A stretch of 13,068 nucleotides of DNA from Pseudomonadota bacterium (GCA_021805485.1 JAJZFF010000531.1:1-13068), one strand, 5' to 3'; numbered from the stretch's first letter, positions 1-7,713 are shown. Notes: a model not told the origin generated them from the sequence alone. A program made the numbers and translations.

Positions 1-579
1 ATAGCCGATGAAATAGTCCTCGATCTTCAGGTCGCGCTTGTAGACGTCGGCGACGAAGGGAAGGCTGTCCATGTCCTCGAGGGTGGGGCGGTCCTGGTTG
101 TGGACGATCTCGCCGGCCCCGTTGCGCCAGGAAATGCCGTCGACCTCGGCGAAGGGCTTGCCCTCGGCGATTTCCTTGATCGTGAAGTCGAACTCGTTGC
201 GGGCGACGAAGTCGACAGGGGCGGCGCGCTCGAGGCTTTCGCCGGCCTGGACCGCCACCTTCGCGCCGATGAAGCCGATCTTCACGCCGGGGTTCTCCGC
301 CCTGATCTGGGCCGCGACCTTGACGTCGTTGGCGAAGGACGGGGTGGAGGTGTGGATGATGACGAGCTCGGCGGTGCGGGCGTGCGGCATCACATCCTTC
401 ATCGTGAGGCCGGCGGGAGGCGCGTCGATCAGTTTGGAGCCGGGGATCAGCGCCGCCGGCTGGGCGAGCCAGGTCGGGAACCAGAAGGACCGGATCTCGC
501 GGCGCGCCTGGTAGCGGGAGCCGGCGCCGCCGTCGAACCCGTCGAAGGAGGGCGGTTGCAGGAACAGGGTCTTCATCAT
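1..579 (-). CDS. hpnJ: Hopanoid biosynthesis radical SAM protein HpnJ (N-terminal part, cut by left edge)
   Basis: I translated the reverse complement from the ATG at 579; the frame stays open for 193 codons to base 1. It begins MMKTLFLQPPSFDGFDGGAG and reaches EDYFIGY at the edge. This N-terminus is typical of HpnJ, a B12-binding-domain-type radical SAM protein; the CxxxCxxC cluster motif would lie beyond the edge. By family knowledge HpnJ acts after HpnI and HpnK, contracting the sugar ring to give the bacteriohopanetetrol cyclitol ether. The start is chosen because AGGA (588-591) sits 8 bases upstream; a second ATG at 576 follows directly, so the start could be one codon later. It lies 10 bases after the hpnI stop and is probably co-transcribed with it. 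Identity is by recognition of the sequence; the catalytic half is not visible. Confidence 0.88.
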   Translation of the reverse strand, partial: MMKTLFLQPPSFDGFDGGAGSRYQARREIRSFWFPTWLAQPAALIPGSKLIDAPPAGLTMKDVMPHARTAELVIIHTSTPSFANDVKVAAQIRAENPGVKIGFIGAKVAVQAGESLERAAPVDFVARNEFDFTIKEIAEGKPFAEVDGISWRNGAGEIVHNQDRPTLEDMDSLPFVADVYKRDLKIEDYFIGY

Positions 580-589
580 CGCATCGGTC

Positions 590-1783
590 CTAATTCATAT
601 GCCGCGGGGCGGCTTCTGCCTGTCGCCCGCTGTCGCTGCGGCCCGAATCGGCCTCCAGCACATTGCCACGCCACTCGACGGTATCGCTCCAGAAACTCAT
701 CACGAAAATGGCCGCCGAAACCATATCGCGCAAGAGGAAAAGCCAAGGCGCCGGCGTGCTCGCCAGGGCGGGTGAACCACGGCCGCGCCCGGAAAACCCA
801 AGGCGGCGTTCGAGCTGCTGCGCGATGATGTAGCGCAGGCCGGCGGCGAGGGCCAGGTCGATCCATGTCCACGTCGCGCCGCCGGACAGCAGCAGTGCCG
901 CCAGGGCCCAGAAGAGCGGGAACTGCGTGATCATTCCGGCATAGCTGAACGGCACCAGCGCGCGAATTGTGCGGGCCCAGCGCAGTTCGTGCCGCATGAG
1001 GGCGGCGAACGTCGTCTCGGGCACCGAGGTGGCCGGAAGCGCCGGCGCGAGAACGACCTGCTTGCCGGTGGCGCGGATGCGCTGGCCGAGGACGTTGTCG
1101 TCGGCGAGATGGTCGAGCAGCGCCTCGAACCCGCCGATCCGGTCGAGATCGGCGCCGCGGAGAGCCATTGTCGCGCCAAGGCAGTCCTGCCGGCCGAGCG
1201 CGCGGGCGATGGCGGCGCCGGGAAGGAAGCCGTGATTGATCTGCATCGCGCCCAGCCGGGCGGCGAGCGCGCCGTTCGCGGGCAGACCGGTATAGAAGGT
1301 CGTGGCGAGGCCCGCCTCTGGCCGCGAGAGGGAGCGGGCGATGCCGTTCAGGAAATCCGGCGCGACATGCATGTCGGCATCCGAGATCACGAGAAGGTCG
1401 TACCGGGCGGCGGACCGCATTGCGATCAGGTTGGCGACCTTCCGGTTGCGGCCCGCCCGGTGCGGCCCGGCGACCGTCGCGACGTCGACCTGCCTGTAGC
1501 GTGCCTGCAAACGGGCTACCAGGGCGAGGGCGGGGTCATCGGGATCGGCCGCGCCGAATACGAGCTGAAACCGCGGATAGTCCAGCAGGAAGAAGGATTC
1601 GAGCGCAATGTCGAGCAGCGGTTCGGTGCCGTGCAGCGGCTTGAGAACGGTGATGCCCGGCGCGTCGTCCGGCATTGAAGCTTCCGGATGCCGGGCGACG
1701 CGCACGAGGGTGGAGCCGATGGCCTGCTGGACGAGGCCGACCGCGCAGAGCGCGTCGGCGAGGGCCGGCAGGATTGCGGTCAT
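590..1783 (-). CDS. hpnI: Hopanoid glycosyltransferase HpnI
   Basis: A 397-residue membrane glycosyltransferase of the ceramide-glucosyltransferase-like (GT21) type. Known HpnI transfers N-acetylglucosamine to bacteriohopanetetrol, the step before HpnK deacetylation and HpnJ ring contraction. Visible marks are an N-terminal hydrophobic stretch (about 1-27), KVANL at 115-119, the nucleotide-sugar/metal motif SDAD at 134-137, a second acidic pair ADD at 227-229, and HELRWART from 265, which fills the (Q/R)xxRW position with His first. Hydrophobic segments follow at about 284-318 and 347-367. The ATG lies one base after the hpnM stop. AAGGA (1789-1793) is inside the hpnM coding end, 5 bases before this start, so translation of the two is probably coupled. 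The charged tail after about residue 375 is variable and has no recognised function. Confidence 0.93.
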   Translation of the reverse strand: MTAILPALADALCAVGLVQQAIGSTLVRVARHPEASMPDDAPGITVLKPLHGTEPLLDIALESFFLLDYPRFQLVFGAADPDDPALALVARLQARYRQVDVATVAGPHRAGRNRKVANLIAMRSAARYDLLVISDADMHVAPDFLNGIARSLSRPEAGLATTFYTGLPANGALAARLGAMQINHGFLPGAAIARALGRQDCLGATMALRGADLDRIGGFEALLDHLADDNVLGQRIRATGKQVVLAPALPATSVPETTFAALMRHELRWARTIRALVPFSYAGMITQFPLFWALAALLLSGGATWTWIDLALAAGLRYIIAQQLERRLGFSGRGRGSPALASTPAPWLFLLRDMVSAAIFVMSFWSDTVEWRGNVLEADSGRSDSGRQAEAAPRHMN

Positions 1784-1784
1784 G

Positions 1785-2411
1785 TCAGTCCTTGATCGCC
1801 CCGCCGGACAGCGAAGCGACCTTCGCCTTCAGCGCATCGATCAGCCGCGACGCGTTGCCAGGCTCGATCAGGCCGCTGAAGTCAGAGCGCTGCGTGGCGA
1901 CCTTGCTGATTGTCCCGTCGAAGAGAACGTCGGTAATTTTCCACACACCGCCGGACTGCCGCATCACGTAGGCCAGTTCGACCTTCTTTCCCCCGTTTCC
2001 CTCGAACGTGGTCGACACGACGCGGGCATTGCCTGTCCGCCGGATGTCGGGATTGGTCGTGAAGTGCTGGCCGGCGTAGGCGTTGAAGTTGCTCACATAG
2101 GTTGCAACCGTATACTGGCGGAACAGTTTCTCAAGCTCGGTTTTCTGGGCAGCCGGAATTTGCGACCAGAGCAGTCCCGCCGAGTTCTGCAGGATCAGTC
2201 GAAGGTCGAAACTCTTTTCGATCACCGGCTTGAGCATGGCGTAGCGCGCACTGAAGGTCTTGCCGGCGCTGCCAGCCTTCATTGTCGCGATCAGCGCGTC
2301 GTCCAGGGCGTTGACCGGCTGCGTTTCCGGGGCAGCGGCAGCGCGTGCCGCCGGAAGCGCGAGGGGCAGGGCCACGGCAAGTGGCGCCGCCAGGAGCATT
2401 CGACGTTTCAT
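1785..2411 (-). CDS. hpnM: Hopanoid-associated periplasmic protein HpnM (MlaC/Ttg2D-like)
   Basis: A 208-residue predicted exported protein of the MlaC/Ttg2D family, called HpnM when encoded with hopanoid genes. By analogy to MlaC it may carry lipids, perhaps hopanoids, across the periplasm; its exact job is not established. The start MKRRMLLAAPLAVALPLAL gives a classical signal peptide with a likely signal-peptidase I site around ARAAAA (about 22-27). The frame is open further upstream, but those codons belong to the end of dxs read in another frame and would hide the signal peptide. The mature part shows MlaC-like features: an early helix region, LRLILQ, the YxxYxVATYVSNFN-type segment near the middle, and a strand-rich half with VVSTTFEGNGGKKVELAYVM and WKITDVLFDG. 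It starts 17 bases after the dxs stop, with no clear Shine-Dalgarno sequence, so it may depend on coupling. Confidence 0.88.
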   Translation of the reverse strand: MKRRMLLAAPLAVALPLALPAARAAAAPETQPVNALDDALIATMKAGSAGKTFSARYAMLKPVIEKSFDLRLILQNSAGLLWSQIPAAQKTELEKLFRQYTVATYVSNFNAYAGQHFTTNPDIRRTGNARVVSTTFEGNGGKKVELAYVMRQSGGVWKITDVLFDGTISKVATQRSDFSGLIEPGNASRLIDALKAKVASLSGGAIKD

Positions 2412-2428
2412 AAGGGCAGATATGGCGA

Positions 2429-4372
2429 TCAACGTGCCGGAATTGCGACCGAACCGTGCGAATTTTCGGGCACGGCTCCGCGACCGAGCGCGCCGAGCGC
2501 GTGCGCCACGATATCCTTCGCGGTAAGTCCGGCATCGATCAGCTGGCCGGCGGGTGAGTTGTGGTCGATGAAGCGGTCCGGAAGCGTCATCGGGCGGAAT
2601 CGCAGCCCTGAGTCGAACGCGCCCGACCAGGCGAGATGGTGGCCGACAGCCGCGCCGAAGCCGCCGCTCGAACCATCCTCGATCGTGATCAGGACTTCGT
2701 GATGACGGGCAAGCTGGTCCACCAGCGCGGTATCGAGCGGCTTCATGAAGCGGGCATCGGCGACGGTTGCGGGGAAGCCGCGCGCCGCGAGTTCGTCCGC
2801 TGCCTTCAGCGCTTCGGCCAGGCGTGGGCCGAGCGCCAGGACGGCCACCTTGCTGCCTTCGCGCACGATTCGTCCCTTGCCGATTTCCCATGGCGTTCCG
2901 CGCGCAGGGAGCTGGACGCCGGTGCCCTCGCCGCGCGGATAGCGGAACGCGGACGGGCGGTCGTCGATCGCGGCCGCGGTGGCAACGCAGTTCATCAGTT
3001 CCGCCTCATCGGACGGTGCCATGATCACCATTCCGGGGAGGCAGCCGAGATAGGCGAGGTCGTAGGCGCCGGCATGGGTGGCACCGTCCGCGCCGACGAG
3101 GCCGGCGCGGTCCATGGCGAAGCGCACGGGCAGGGACTGGATCGCCACGTCATGCACGACCTGGTCGTAGGCGCGCTGGAGAAAGGTGGAATAGATCGCG
3201 CAGAACGGCGCCATGCCCTCGGTCGCCATGCCGGCGGCGAAGGTCACGGCGTGCTGTTCGGCGATGCCGACATCGAAGCAGCGGTCCGGGAAGCGCTTGC
3301 CGAAGGCGTCGAGGCCGGTGCCGCTCGGCATCGCCGCGGTGACCGCGACGACGTTCGGATTATGTTCCGCCTCGGCGATCAGCGCCTGGGCGAACACCTT
3401 TGTATAAGAGGGCGGTCCCGGCGGCGCCTTGGTCTGCTCGCCGGTGACGACGTTGAACTTCGAGACGCCGTGATACTTGTCGGCCGACGCCTCGGCCGGT
3501 GCGTAGCCCTTGCCCTTCTGGGTGACGACATGGAGCAGGATCGGCTCGTCGCCATCGATGTCGCGCAGATTGCGCAGGACCGGAAGAAGATGGTCGAGAT
3601 TATGGCCGTCGATCGGGCCCACATAATAAAAGCCCAGCTCCTCGAACAGCGTGCCGCCGGTAAGGATTCCGCGGGCGTATTCCTCGGCGCGCTTGGCCGT
3701 GCGTTCGAGCGTGCGGGGGAAGCGTTTCGCCATCCGGGCGGCGAAATCGCGGATCGAGAGGAAGCTGCGCGAGGAGATCAGCCGCGAGAGGTAGGCGCTC
3801 ATCGCGCCGACCGGCGGCGCGATCGACATGTCGTTGTCGTTGAGGATGACGATCATGCGGGACTTGCTGGCGCCCGCGTTGTTCATCGCCTCATAGGCCA
3901 TGCCGGCGGACATCGCCCCGTCGCCGATCACGGCGATGACGTGACGCTTAGGGGATTCATCCTTCAGGTCGCGGGCCACGGCCATGCCCAGGCCGGCCGA
4001 AATCGACGTCGAGGAATGGGCGGCCCCGAACGGATCGTATTCGCTTTCGGAACGGCGCGTGAAGCCGGACAGCCCGCCGGGCTGGCGCAGTGTACGGATG
4101 CGATCGCGCCGGCCGGTGAGGATCTTGTGCGGATAGGTCTGATGGCCGACATCCCAGATCAGGCGATCCCGCGGGGTCTCGAACACCGCGTGCAGGGCCA
4201 CCGTCAGCTCGACGACGCCGAGCGACGCGCCCAGGTGCCCGCCGGTCACGGAAACGGTGTCGATCGTTTCGGCGCGCAATTCCCCGGCGAGCTGGCGGAG
4301 CTGGTCGGCGGAGAAATTGCGCAGGTCGCTCGGAACGCGGACACGATCCAGCAGGGGAGTCTGCGGCGGCAT
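2429..4372 (-). CDS. dxs: 1-deoxy-D-xylulose-5-phosphate synthase
   Basis: A 647-residue thiamine-diphosphate enzyme that condenses pyruvate with glyceraldehyde-3-phosphate to DXP, the first and usually flux-controlling MEP-pathway step. Length matches the family (about 620-650). Domain I has GGHLGASLG (His46), [10 protein letters not shown] (74-83) and the thiamine-diphosphate/Mg motif GDGAM (150-154) ending in NN (164-165). The linker has GPIDGHN (252-258). Domain II has DVGIAEQH with the cofactor-activating Glu372, then [15 protein letters not shown]. Domain III follows after about residue 510. It opens an operon with hpnM, hpnI and hpnJ, so precursor supply is tied to hopanoid tailoring. 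No good Shine-Dalgarno precedes its ATG. Instead, a short upstream ORF with a strong ribosome site ends in TGATG across this start, suggesting translational coupling. Identification is secure; the leader effect is inference. Confidence 0.98.
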   Translation of the reverse strand: MPPQTPLLDRVRVPSDLRNFSADQLRQLAGELRAETIDTVSVTGGHLGASLGVVELTVALHAVFETPRDRLIWDVGHQTYPHKILTGRRDRIRTLRQPGGLSGFTRRSESEYDPFGAAHSSTSISAGLGMAVARDLKDESPKRHVIAVIGDGAMSAGMAYEAMNNAGASKSRMIVILNDNDMSIAPPVGAMSAYLSRLISSRSFLSIRDFAARMAKRFPRTLERTAKRAEEYARGILTGGTLFEELGFYYVGPIDGHNLDHLLPVLRNLRDIDGDEPILLHVVTQKGKGYAPAEASADKYHGVSKFNVVTGEQTKAPPGPPSYTKVFAQALIAEAEHNPNVVAVTAAMPSGTGLDAFGKRFPDRCFDVGIAEQHAVTFAAGMATEGMAPFCAIYSTFLQRAYDQVVHDVAIQSLPVRFAMDRAGLVGADGATHAGAYDLAYLGCLPGMVIMAPSDEAELMNCVATAAAIDDRPSAFRYPRGEGTGVQLPARGTPWEIGKGRIVREGSKVAVLALGPRLAEALKAADELAARGFPATVADARFMKPLDTALVDQLARHHEVLITIEDGSSGGFGAAVGHHLAWSGAFDSGLRFRPMTLPDRFIDHNSPAGQLIDAGLTAKDIVAHALGALGRGAVPENSHGSVAIPAR

Positions 4373-4428
4373 CAGACGACACCCCGTGCGCAGGTAACCG
4401 GTCTTTCGCTGGCGCGGTAAGCCATCAT
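4372..4428 (-). CDS. Putative 18-residue leader peptide overlapping the dxs start
   Basis: A short ORF I read directly from the reverse complement: [18 protein letters not shown] then TGA. It has a very good ribosome site, GAAGGA at 4435-4440, 6 bases before the first ATG. The dxs start just downstream has none. The stop and the dxs start share a base (TGATG, 4370-4374), a typical reinitiation arrangement. An in-frame ATG at 4452 would add eight residues, but its own ribosome site is weak. The peptide is not a known protein to me. It could be a regulatory leader sensing translation speed, or simply a coupling device that loads ribosomes onto dxs. It might also be a chance ORF in a GC-rich leader. 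No run of one amino acid points to a particular sensed metabolite. Confidence 0.5.
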   Translation of the reverse strand: MMAYRASERPVTCARGVV

Positions 4429-4467
4429 GCTGATTCCTTCAATCTCCGTCATTGCGACCCTGCGGCA

Positions 4468-4492
4468 CTCCGGGCCGTGCCGGTACCCGGAG
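4468..4492. promoter_or_regulatory. Inverted repeat upstream of dxs, possible operator or leader hairpin
   Basis: Perfect 7-base arms, CTCCGGG (4468-4474) and CCCGGAG (4486-4492), are separated by 11 bases. A 3-base inner pairing CCG/CGG is also possible. It lies immediately downstream of the -10-like TATAAA on the dxs strand, so it would cover the expected transcription start. That position fits a repressor site; as RNA it would form a hairpin at the very 5' end of the dxs leader. No T-run follows, so it is not a terminator. Arms this GC-rich can occur by chance in such DNA. Confidence 0.35.
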
Positions 4493-4494
4493 GA

Positions 4495-4500
4495 TTTATA
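4495..4500 (-). promoter_or_regulatory. Possible -10 element for the dxs operon
   Basis: On the minus strand the sequence reads TATAAA, close to the sigma-70 -10 consensus, within an otherwise GC-rich intergenic region. A start about 7 bases downstream would give a leader of roughly 115 bases that contains the inverted repeat and the small leader ORF. No convincing TTG-type -35 lies 16-18 bases upstream, so the call is weak or the promoter is activator-dependent. Confidence 0.3.
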
Positions 4501-4752
4501 CATTCATCGTGGGGAGCGATAGGGCATGGTTGAAGAGATAAGATCAACCGGTCTGGAATGAAACGGGTGCGGGGATGGGGTGGCTGTTTGATCTCGCACG
4601 ATGCATAACTGCAACACAGGCGGTCTCCAAGAGGGGGCTTGGAACAGGCGCCCTTGCGAAGCCGCCTTGGGATGACTTATTTCAGAGAAACGGCGTACTG
4701 CCGGAGTGGATTTCCCACAATCGCGAATTCCCGATTCGAAAGGCGACAGACC
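4501..4752. other. Divergent intergenic region between dxs leader and ispH
   Basis: No protein-coding gene is supported here. The segment must hold the ispH promoter, but I found no pair of -35/-10 boxes on the plus strand that I would defend. CATAAC near 4610 is the nearest -10-like hexamer, without a -35 partner. An 11-residue ORF at 4526-4561 has a GGGGAG 9 bases upstream, but nothing else supports it. The ispH frame is open back to 4639, which I treat as leader. Confidence 0.5.
4739..4743 (+). promoter_or_regulatory. Ribosome binding site deciding the ispH start
   Basis: AAAGG lies 9 bases before the ATG at 4753. The longer in-frame start at 4639 and the later ones at 4771 and 4810 have nothing comparable at proper distance. 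This supports 4753 as the ispH start. Confidence 0.55.
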
Positions 4753-5736
4753 ATGGATCTGCCTCATACCATGACCGAATGCGCAGATCCGGCCGTGGAC
4801 CAGACGGTCATGAAAGTCGTGCTGGCGCAGCCGCGCGGGTTCTGCGCCGGCGTCGAGCGGGCGATCGAGATCGTTGAACGGGCATTGGCGAAATTCGGTC
4901 CGCCGATCTATGTGCGCCATGAAATCGTGCATAACCGCCATGTGGTGGAGGATTTGAGATCCCGCGGCGCGGTGTTCGTCGACGAGATTTCGGAAGTGCC
5001 GGATGGGGCGATTACGGTGTTTTCTGCGCATGGCGTCGCGCGGAAAGTGCAGCAGAGCGCCGCGAACCGCGCCCTGCCGGTGATCGATGCCACCTGCCCG
5101 CTGGTTGCCAAGGTCCATTCCGAAGGGCGGCGCTACGCTGGTCAGGGGCGGGAGATCGTGCTGATCGGCCATGCCGGGCACGCGGAAGTCGAGGGGACGA
5201 TCGGCCAGATCGACGGTCGGGTCTATCTTGTGCAGACCGTCGAGGATGTGGCGTCACTGCAGGTGAGCGACCCGGACAAGCTTGCCTATATCACACAGAC
5301 GACGCTTTCGGTTGACGACACGCGCGGAATCATTGCGGCGCTGGTCGAGCGCTTTCCCGGGATCGTCGGTCCCGACGTGCGCGATATCTGCTATGCGACC
5401 CAAAACCGGCAGGAAGCCGTGCGGCATCTGGCCGAACAGGTCGACGTTATCCTGGTCGTCGGCAGCCGAAATTCATCGAATTCCAATCGTTTGTGCGAGA
5501 TCGGCGCCGAATTGGGGCGTCCGTCCTATCTGATCGACGATGCCAGCCATCTCGATCCGTCCTGGTTCAAGGGCATCCGCGCCGTCGGGGTTACGGCGGG
5601 CGCGTCGGCGCCGGAAGTGCTGGTCAAAGGGGTGATCGATGGCCTGCGGAAGTTCGGCGCCATCGAAATCGATACCCTTGCCGGCACGCCGGAAGATGTC
5701 AGGTTCAAACTGCCCACCGAAGTGAGCGATGCCTGA
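4753..5736 (+). CDS. ispH: 4-hydroxy-3-methylbut-2-enyl diphosphate reductase
   Basis: A 327-residue iron-sulfur enzyme that reduces HMBPP to IPP and DMAPP, the last MEP step. The three cluster cysteines are present: Cys31 in GFCAGVER, Cys115 in DATCP and Cys213 in [10 protein letters not shown]. Catalytic surroundings are also seen: His60 in EIVHN, His93 in SAHGV, His143 and Glu145 in [10 protein letters not shown], Thr183/184 in ITQTTLS, and the diphosphate-binding [10 protein letters not shown]. The start at 4753 gives a family-typical length with about 20 extra residues ahead of [11 protein letters not shown]. The earliest in-frame ATG (4639) would add 38 residues of unlikely composition, and 4810 is the shortest sensible alternative. 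hpnH follows after 39 bases, probably in the same transcript, and dxs diverges from the same intergenic region. Confidence 0.97.
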   Translation: MDLPHTMTECADPAVDQTVMKVVLAQPRGFCAGVERAIEIVERALAKFGPPIYVRHEIVHNRHVVEDLRSRGAVFVDEISEVPDGAITVFSAHGVARKVQQSAANRALPVIDATCPLVAKVHSEGRRYAGQGREIVLIGHAGHAEVEGTIGQIDGRVYLVQTVEDVASLQVSDPDKLAYITQTTLSVDDTRGIIAALVERFPGIVGPDVRDICYATQNRQEAVRHLAEQVDVILVVGSRNSSNSNRLCEIGAELGRPSYLIDDASHLDPSWFKGIRAVGVTAGASAPEVLVKGVIDGLRKFGAIEIDTLAGTPEDVRFKLPTEVSDA

Positions 5737-5775
5737 ACGGCGCATCGGCAGGTTGGGAAATATCAGGAGTTACCA

Positions 5776-6927
5776 ATGGGCGTGCCGCTGAAGCAGGCGA
5801 TCAAGGTTGGAGCCTACGTGCTGAAACAGCATTTGACCGGCAATCGGCGGTATCCGCTGGTGCTGATGCTGGAGCCGCTGTTCCGCTGTAACCTGGCTTG
5901 CGCCGGTTGCGGCAAGATCGATTATCCCGCACCGATTCTGAATCAGCGCCTGTCGGTTGCCGACGCGCTGGAAGCCGTGGATGAGTGTGGCGCTCCGGTT
6001 GTGGCGATTGCTGGCGGCGAGCCGCTGCTGCACCGGGAAATGCCCGAGATCGTCGAGAAGATCCTGGCGCGGGACAAGTTCATCTATCTCTGCACGAATG
6101 CGCTGCTGCTCGAGAAGAAGATCGACCAGTACAAGCCGCACCCGAATTTCTGCTGGGACATTCATCTCGACGGCGATCGCGAGATGCATGACCAGGCGGT
6201 CAGTCAGGAAGGCGTCTACGAACGTGCCGTTGCCGCGATCAAGCTGGCCAAGGCAAAGGGATTCCGTGTTTCGATCAACTGCACATTGTTCGACGGAGCC
6301 AATCCCGAGCGGGTCGCCGCGTTCCTCGATACCGTGAACGAAATCGGCGTCGATGGGGTCATGACGTCCCCGGGTTATGCCTATGAGCGTGCCCCGGATC
6401 AGGAACATTTCCTTAACCGTCAGCGGACGAAAGAACTTTTCCGGGCGATCTTCCGCCATGGAAAGGAGCGGAAGGCGCGCGGAATTCGATGGAAATTCAA
6501 TCAGTCTCCCCTCTTTCTCGACTTTCTGGCCGGCAATCAGACCTACAAGTGCACGCCCTGGGGCAACCCGACGCGCAACGTGTTTGGTTGGCAGCGGCCT
6601 TGCTACCTGATCGGGGAAGGCTACGCAAAGACGTACAAGGAGCTGATGGAGACAACCGATTGGGACAAATATGGTGTCGGCAATTATGAAAAATGCGCCG
6701 ACTGCATGGTCCACTCGGGCTTCGAGGCGACTGCGGTGGTTGACTCGGTCAAGCGCCCCTGGAAATTGGCCAAGCTTGCGGTGACGGGGATCCGTACCGA
6801 AGGCGCCATGGCGGCAGATATCCCGCTTGATCATCAGCGGCCGGCGGAGTTTGTGTTCTCACGGCACGTCGAACACAAGATGGCGGAGATCCAGGGAACC
6901 CAGGAACCGGCCGAACCCGCGGAGTAA
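5776..6927 (+). CDS. hpnH: Adenosyl-hopene transferase HpnH (radical SAM)
   Basis: A 383-residue radical SAM enzyme. Known HpnH joins the 5'-deoxyadenosyl radical of SAM to diploptene, giving adenosylhopane, the entry point to all C35 hopanoids. The [4Fe-4S] motif is Cys38-Cys42-Cys45 in FRCNLACAGCGK. It is followed by the SAM-binding GGEP (80-83), CTNALLL, and the barrel segment DIHLDGDREMHD. The C-terminal part has the extra cysteines in YKCTPWG, RPCYLIGEGY and KCADCMVHSGFEA that are typical of the family. AGGAG (5765-5769) lies 6 bases before the ATG, a strong ribosome site. It follows ispH by 39 bases, which pairs isoprenoid output with the first side-chain step. The squalene-hopene cyclase genes are not in this window. 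Confidence 0.97.
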   Translation: MGVPLKQAIKVGAYVLKQHLTGNRRYPLVLMLEPLFRCNLACAGCGKIDYPAPILNQRLSVADALEAVDECGAPVVAIAGGEPLLHREMPEIVEKILARDKFIYLCTNALLLEKKIDQYKPHPNFCWDIHLDGDREMHDQAVSQEGVYERAVAAIKLAKAKGFRVSINCTLFDGANPERVAAFLDTVNEIGVDGVMTSPGYAYERAPDQEHFLNRQRTKELFRAIFRHGKERKARGIRWKFNQSPLFLDFLAGNQTYKCTPWGNPTRNVFGWQRPCYLIGEGYAKTYKELMETTDWDKYGVGNYEKCADCMVHSGFEATAVVDSVKRPWKLAKLAVTGIRTEGAMAADIPLDHQRPAEFVFSRHVEHKMAEIQGTQEPAEPAE

Positions 6928-6960
6928 CCGGGGAACGGCCGTATCCCGCCCCTGTTGCGG

Positions 6961-7713
6961 TCATCCGGCGGCGCTTCGCTCGCGAGGCGCCGGCATGATG
7001 TTTTGTGCGGGGGCAGTTCTGGTCGGACGGAGTTCGGACTCTCGACGGTCGACAATCATGTAGCCCCGGCCCCAGTTCGTCTGGATCAGGTCGTCGGCCC
7101 CGGCGGCCAGCAGTTTCTTGCGGATTTTGCAGATGAACACGTCGATGATTTTTGGGTTGGGCTCGTCGAGCCCTCCATAGAGATGATCAAGGATCGCTTC
7201 CTTGCTCAGAACGCATCCTTTCCTTAGGGCAAGGATCTCCACGATCTGATATTCTTTTTTTGTTAATCCGATCTCGGTTTGAGATACGAAAATTTTCTTC
7301 GCGTTCATGTTGATTTCAACATTGCCGACAGCCAGCGACGAACTCTGGAAGCCGCGGCTGCGACGAACCTGATTCTGCACCCTGAGGAAAATTTCCTCAT
7401 GTGAGATTGCGCTTACGATCAGATCGTCAACACCTGCCTCGAGAATGCGCAGGCGCGTTGCTTCGCTCAGCAAATGCGCGACGGCCATGATCGGGCAGCG
7501 CAGTCCAGCGAGGCGCAACCTGCGGATGAGTTCGATCTCCGCCGGGCGGGTATCCGTTACACGCAGAACGACCGCGTCGTATTCATAAAATCGCGTCAGA
7601 TCGAGCGCTTCTTCAATATCCGTCGTTTCGTCTACAACGACGAGCTTGGACTTAAAGAATGTAGTCAGAACATCTCGATTATCGAGCGGGTTTCCAAAAA
7701 TGAGAAGTTTCAT
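6961..7713 (-). CDS. CtrA-like regulator with a degenerate (pseudo) receiver domain
   Basis: A 250-residue OmpR-family protein most like CtrA. The winged-helix domain (about 127-222) is near canonical: LTKKEYQ (150-156), LYGGLDEP (178-185), KIIDVFICKIRKKL (188-201) and WGRGY (214-218). The receiver (1-118) keeps the fold outline, such as YEYD before the active site and GVDD later. Every catalytic position is changed relative to CtrA: the acidic pocket EDD at 7-9 is GNP, phospho-acceptor Asp51 is Arg51, the Ser of PIMILS is Ala79, and the Lys of TKPF is Ser101. It should therefore not be phosphorylated, yet may bind CtrA-like sites. The last 28 or so residues are an extra Arg/Pro-rich tail. 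GGGGG (7719-7723) precedes the ATG by 5 bases. The gene is AT-rich for this window. Whether a standard CtrA exists elsewhere cannot be seen. Confidence 0.88.
   Translation of the reverse strand: MKLLIFGNPLDNRDVLTTFFKSKLVVVDETTDIEEALDLTRFYEYDAVVLRVTDTRPAEIELIRRLRLAGLRCPIMAVAHLLSEATRLRILEAGVDDLIVSAISHEEIFLRVQNQVRRSRGFQSSSLAVGNVEINMNAKKIFVSQTEIGLTKKEYQIVEILALRKGCVLSKEAILDHLYGGLDEPNPKIIDVFICKIRKKLLAAGADDLIQTNWGRGYMIVDRRESELRPTRTAPAQNIMPAPRERSAAG
6969..6992 (+). terminator. Hairpin after hpnH, possible terminator
   Basis: Arms of 10 bases, starting CGGCGCTTCG at 6969 and ending CGAGGCGCCG at 6992, pair around the tetraloop CTCG with a single G-T pair. It lies 42 bases after the hpnH stop and inside the 3' end of the convergent regulator gene. 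On the plus strand a TTTT follows about 9 bases later rather than directly, so it is at best an imperfect intrinsic terminator. Confidence 0.3.

Noticed and set aside
1785..2891. A longer hpnM start inside dxs, up to 2891
   Set aside because: It would overlap dxs by over 460 bases, add Arg-rich sequence and bury a clear signal peptide beginning at 2411.
2636..4420. A 594-codon open frame on the plus strand opposite dxs
   Set aside because: It mirrors dxs codons, has Arg/His/Gly-rich composition and no motif; Dxs on the other strand is certain.
4526..4561. An 11-residue ORF in the ispH leader
   Set aside because: Only a purine-rich stretch supports it; it is far from ispH and no coupling is visible.
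4639..4752. An N-terminal extension of IspH starting at 4639
   Set aside because: The extra 38 residues do not look like IspH, and the ATG at 4753 has the better ribosome site and gives normal length.
5770..6834. A 354-codon minus-strand frame opposite hpnH
   Set aside because: HpnH has all its cluster and SAM motifs in the plus frame; the opposite frame has none.
7254..7260. A run of seven A on the coding strand of the CtrA-like gene, a possible slippery site
   Set aside because: It encodes the conserved Lys-Lys of the LTxKEY helix, and both the upstream and downstream parts are in one intact frame; no stimulating structure was found.
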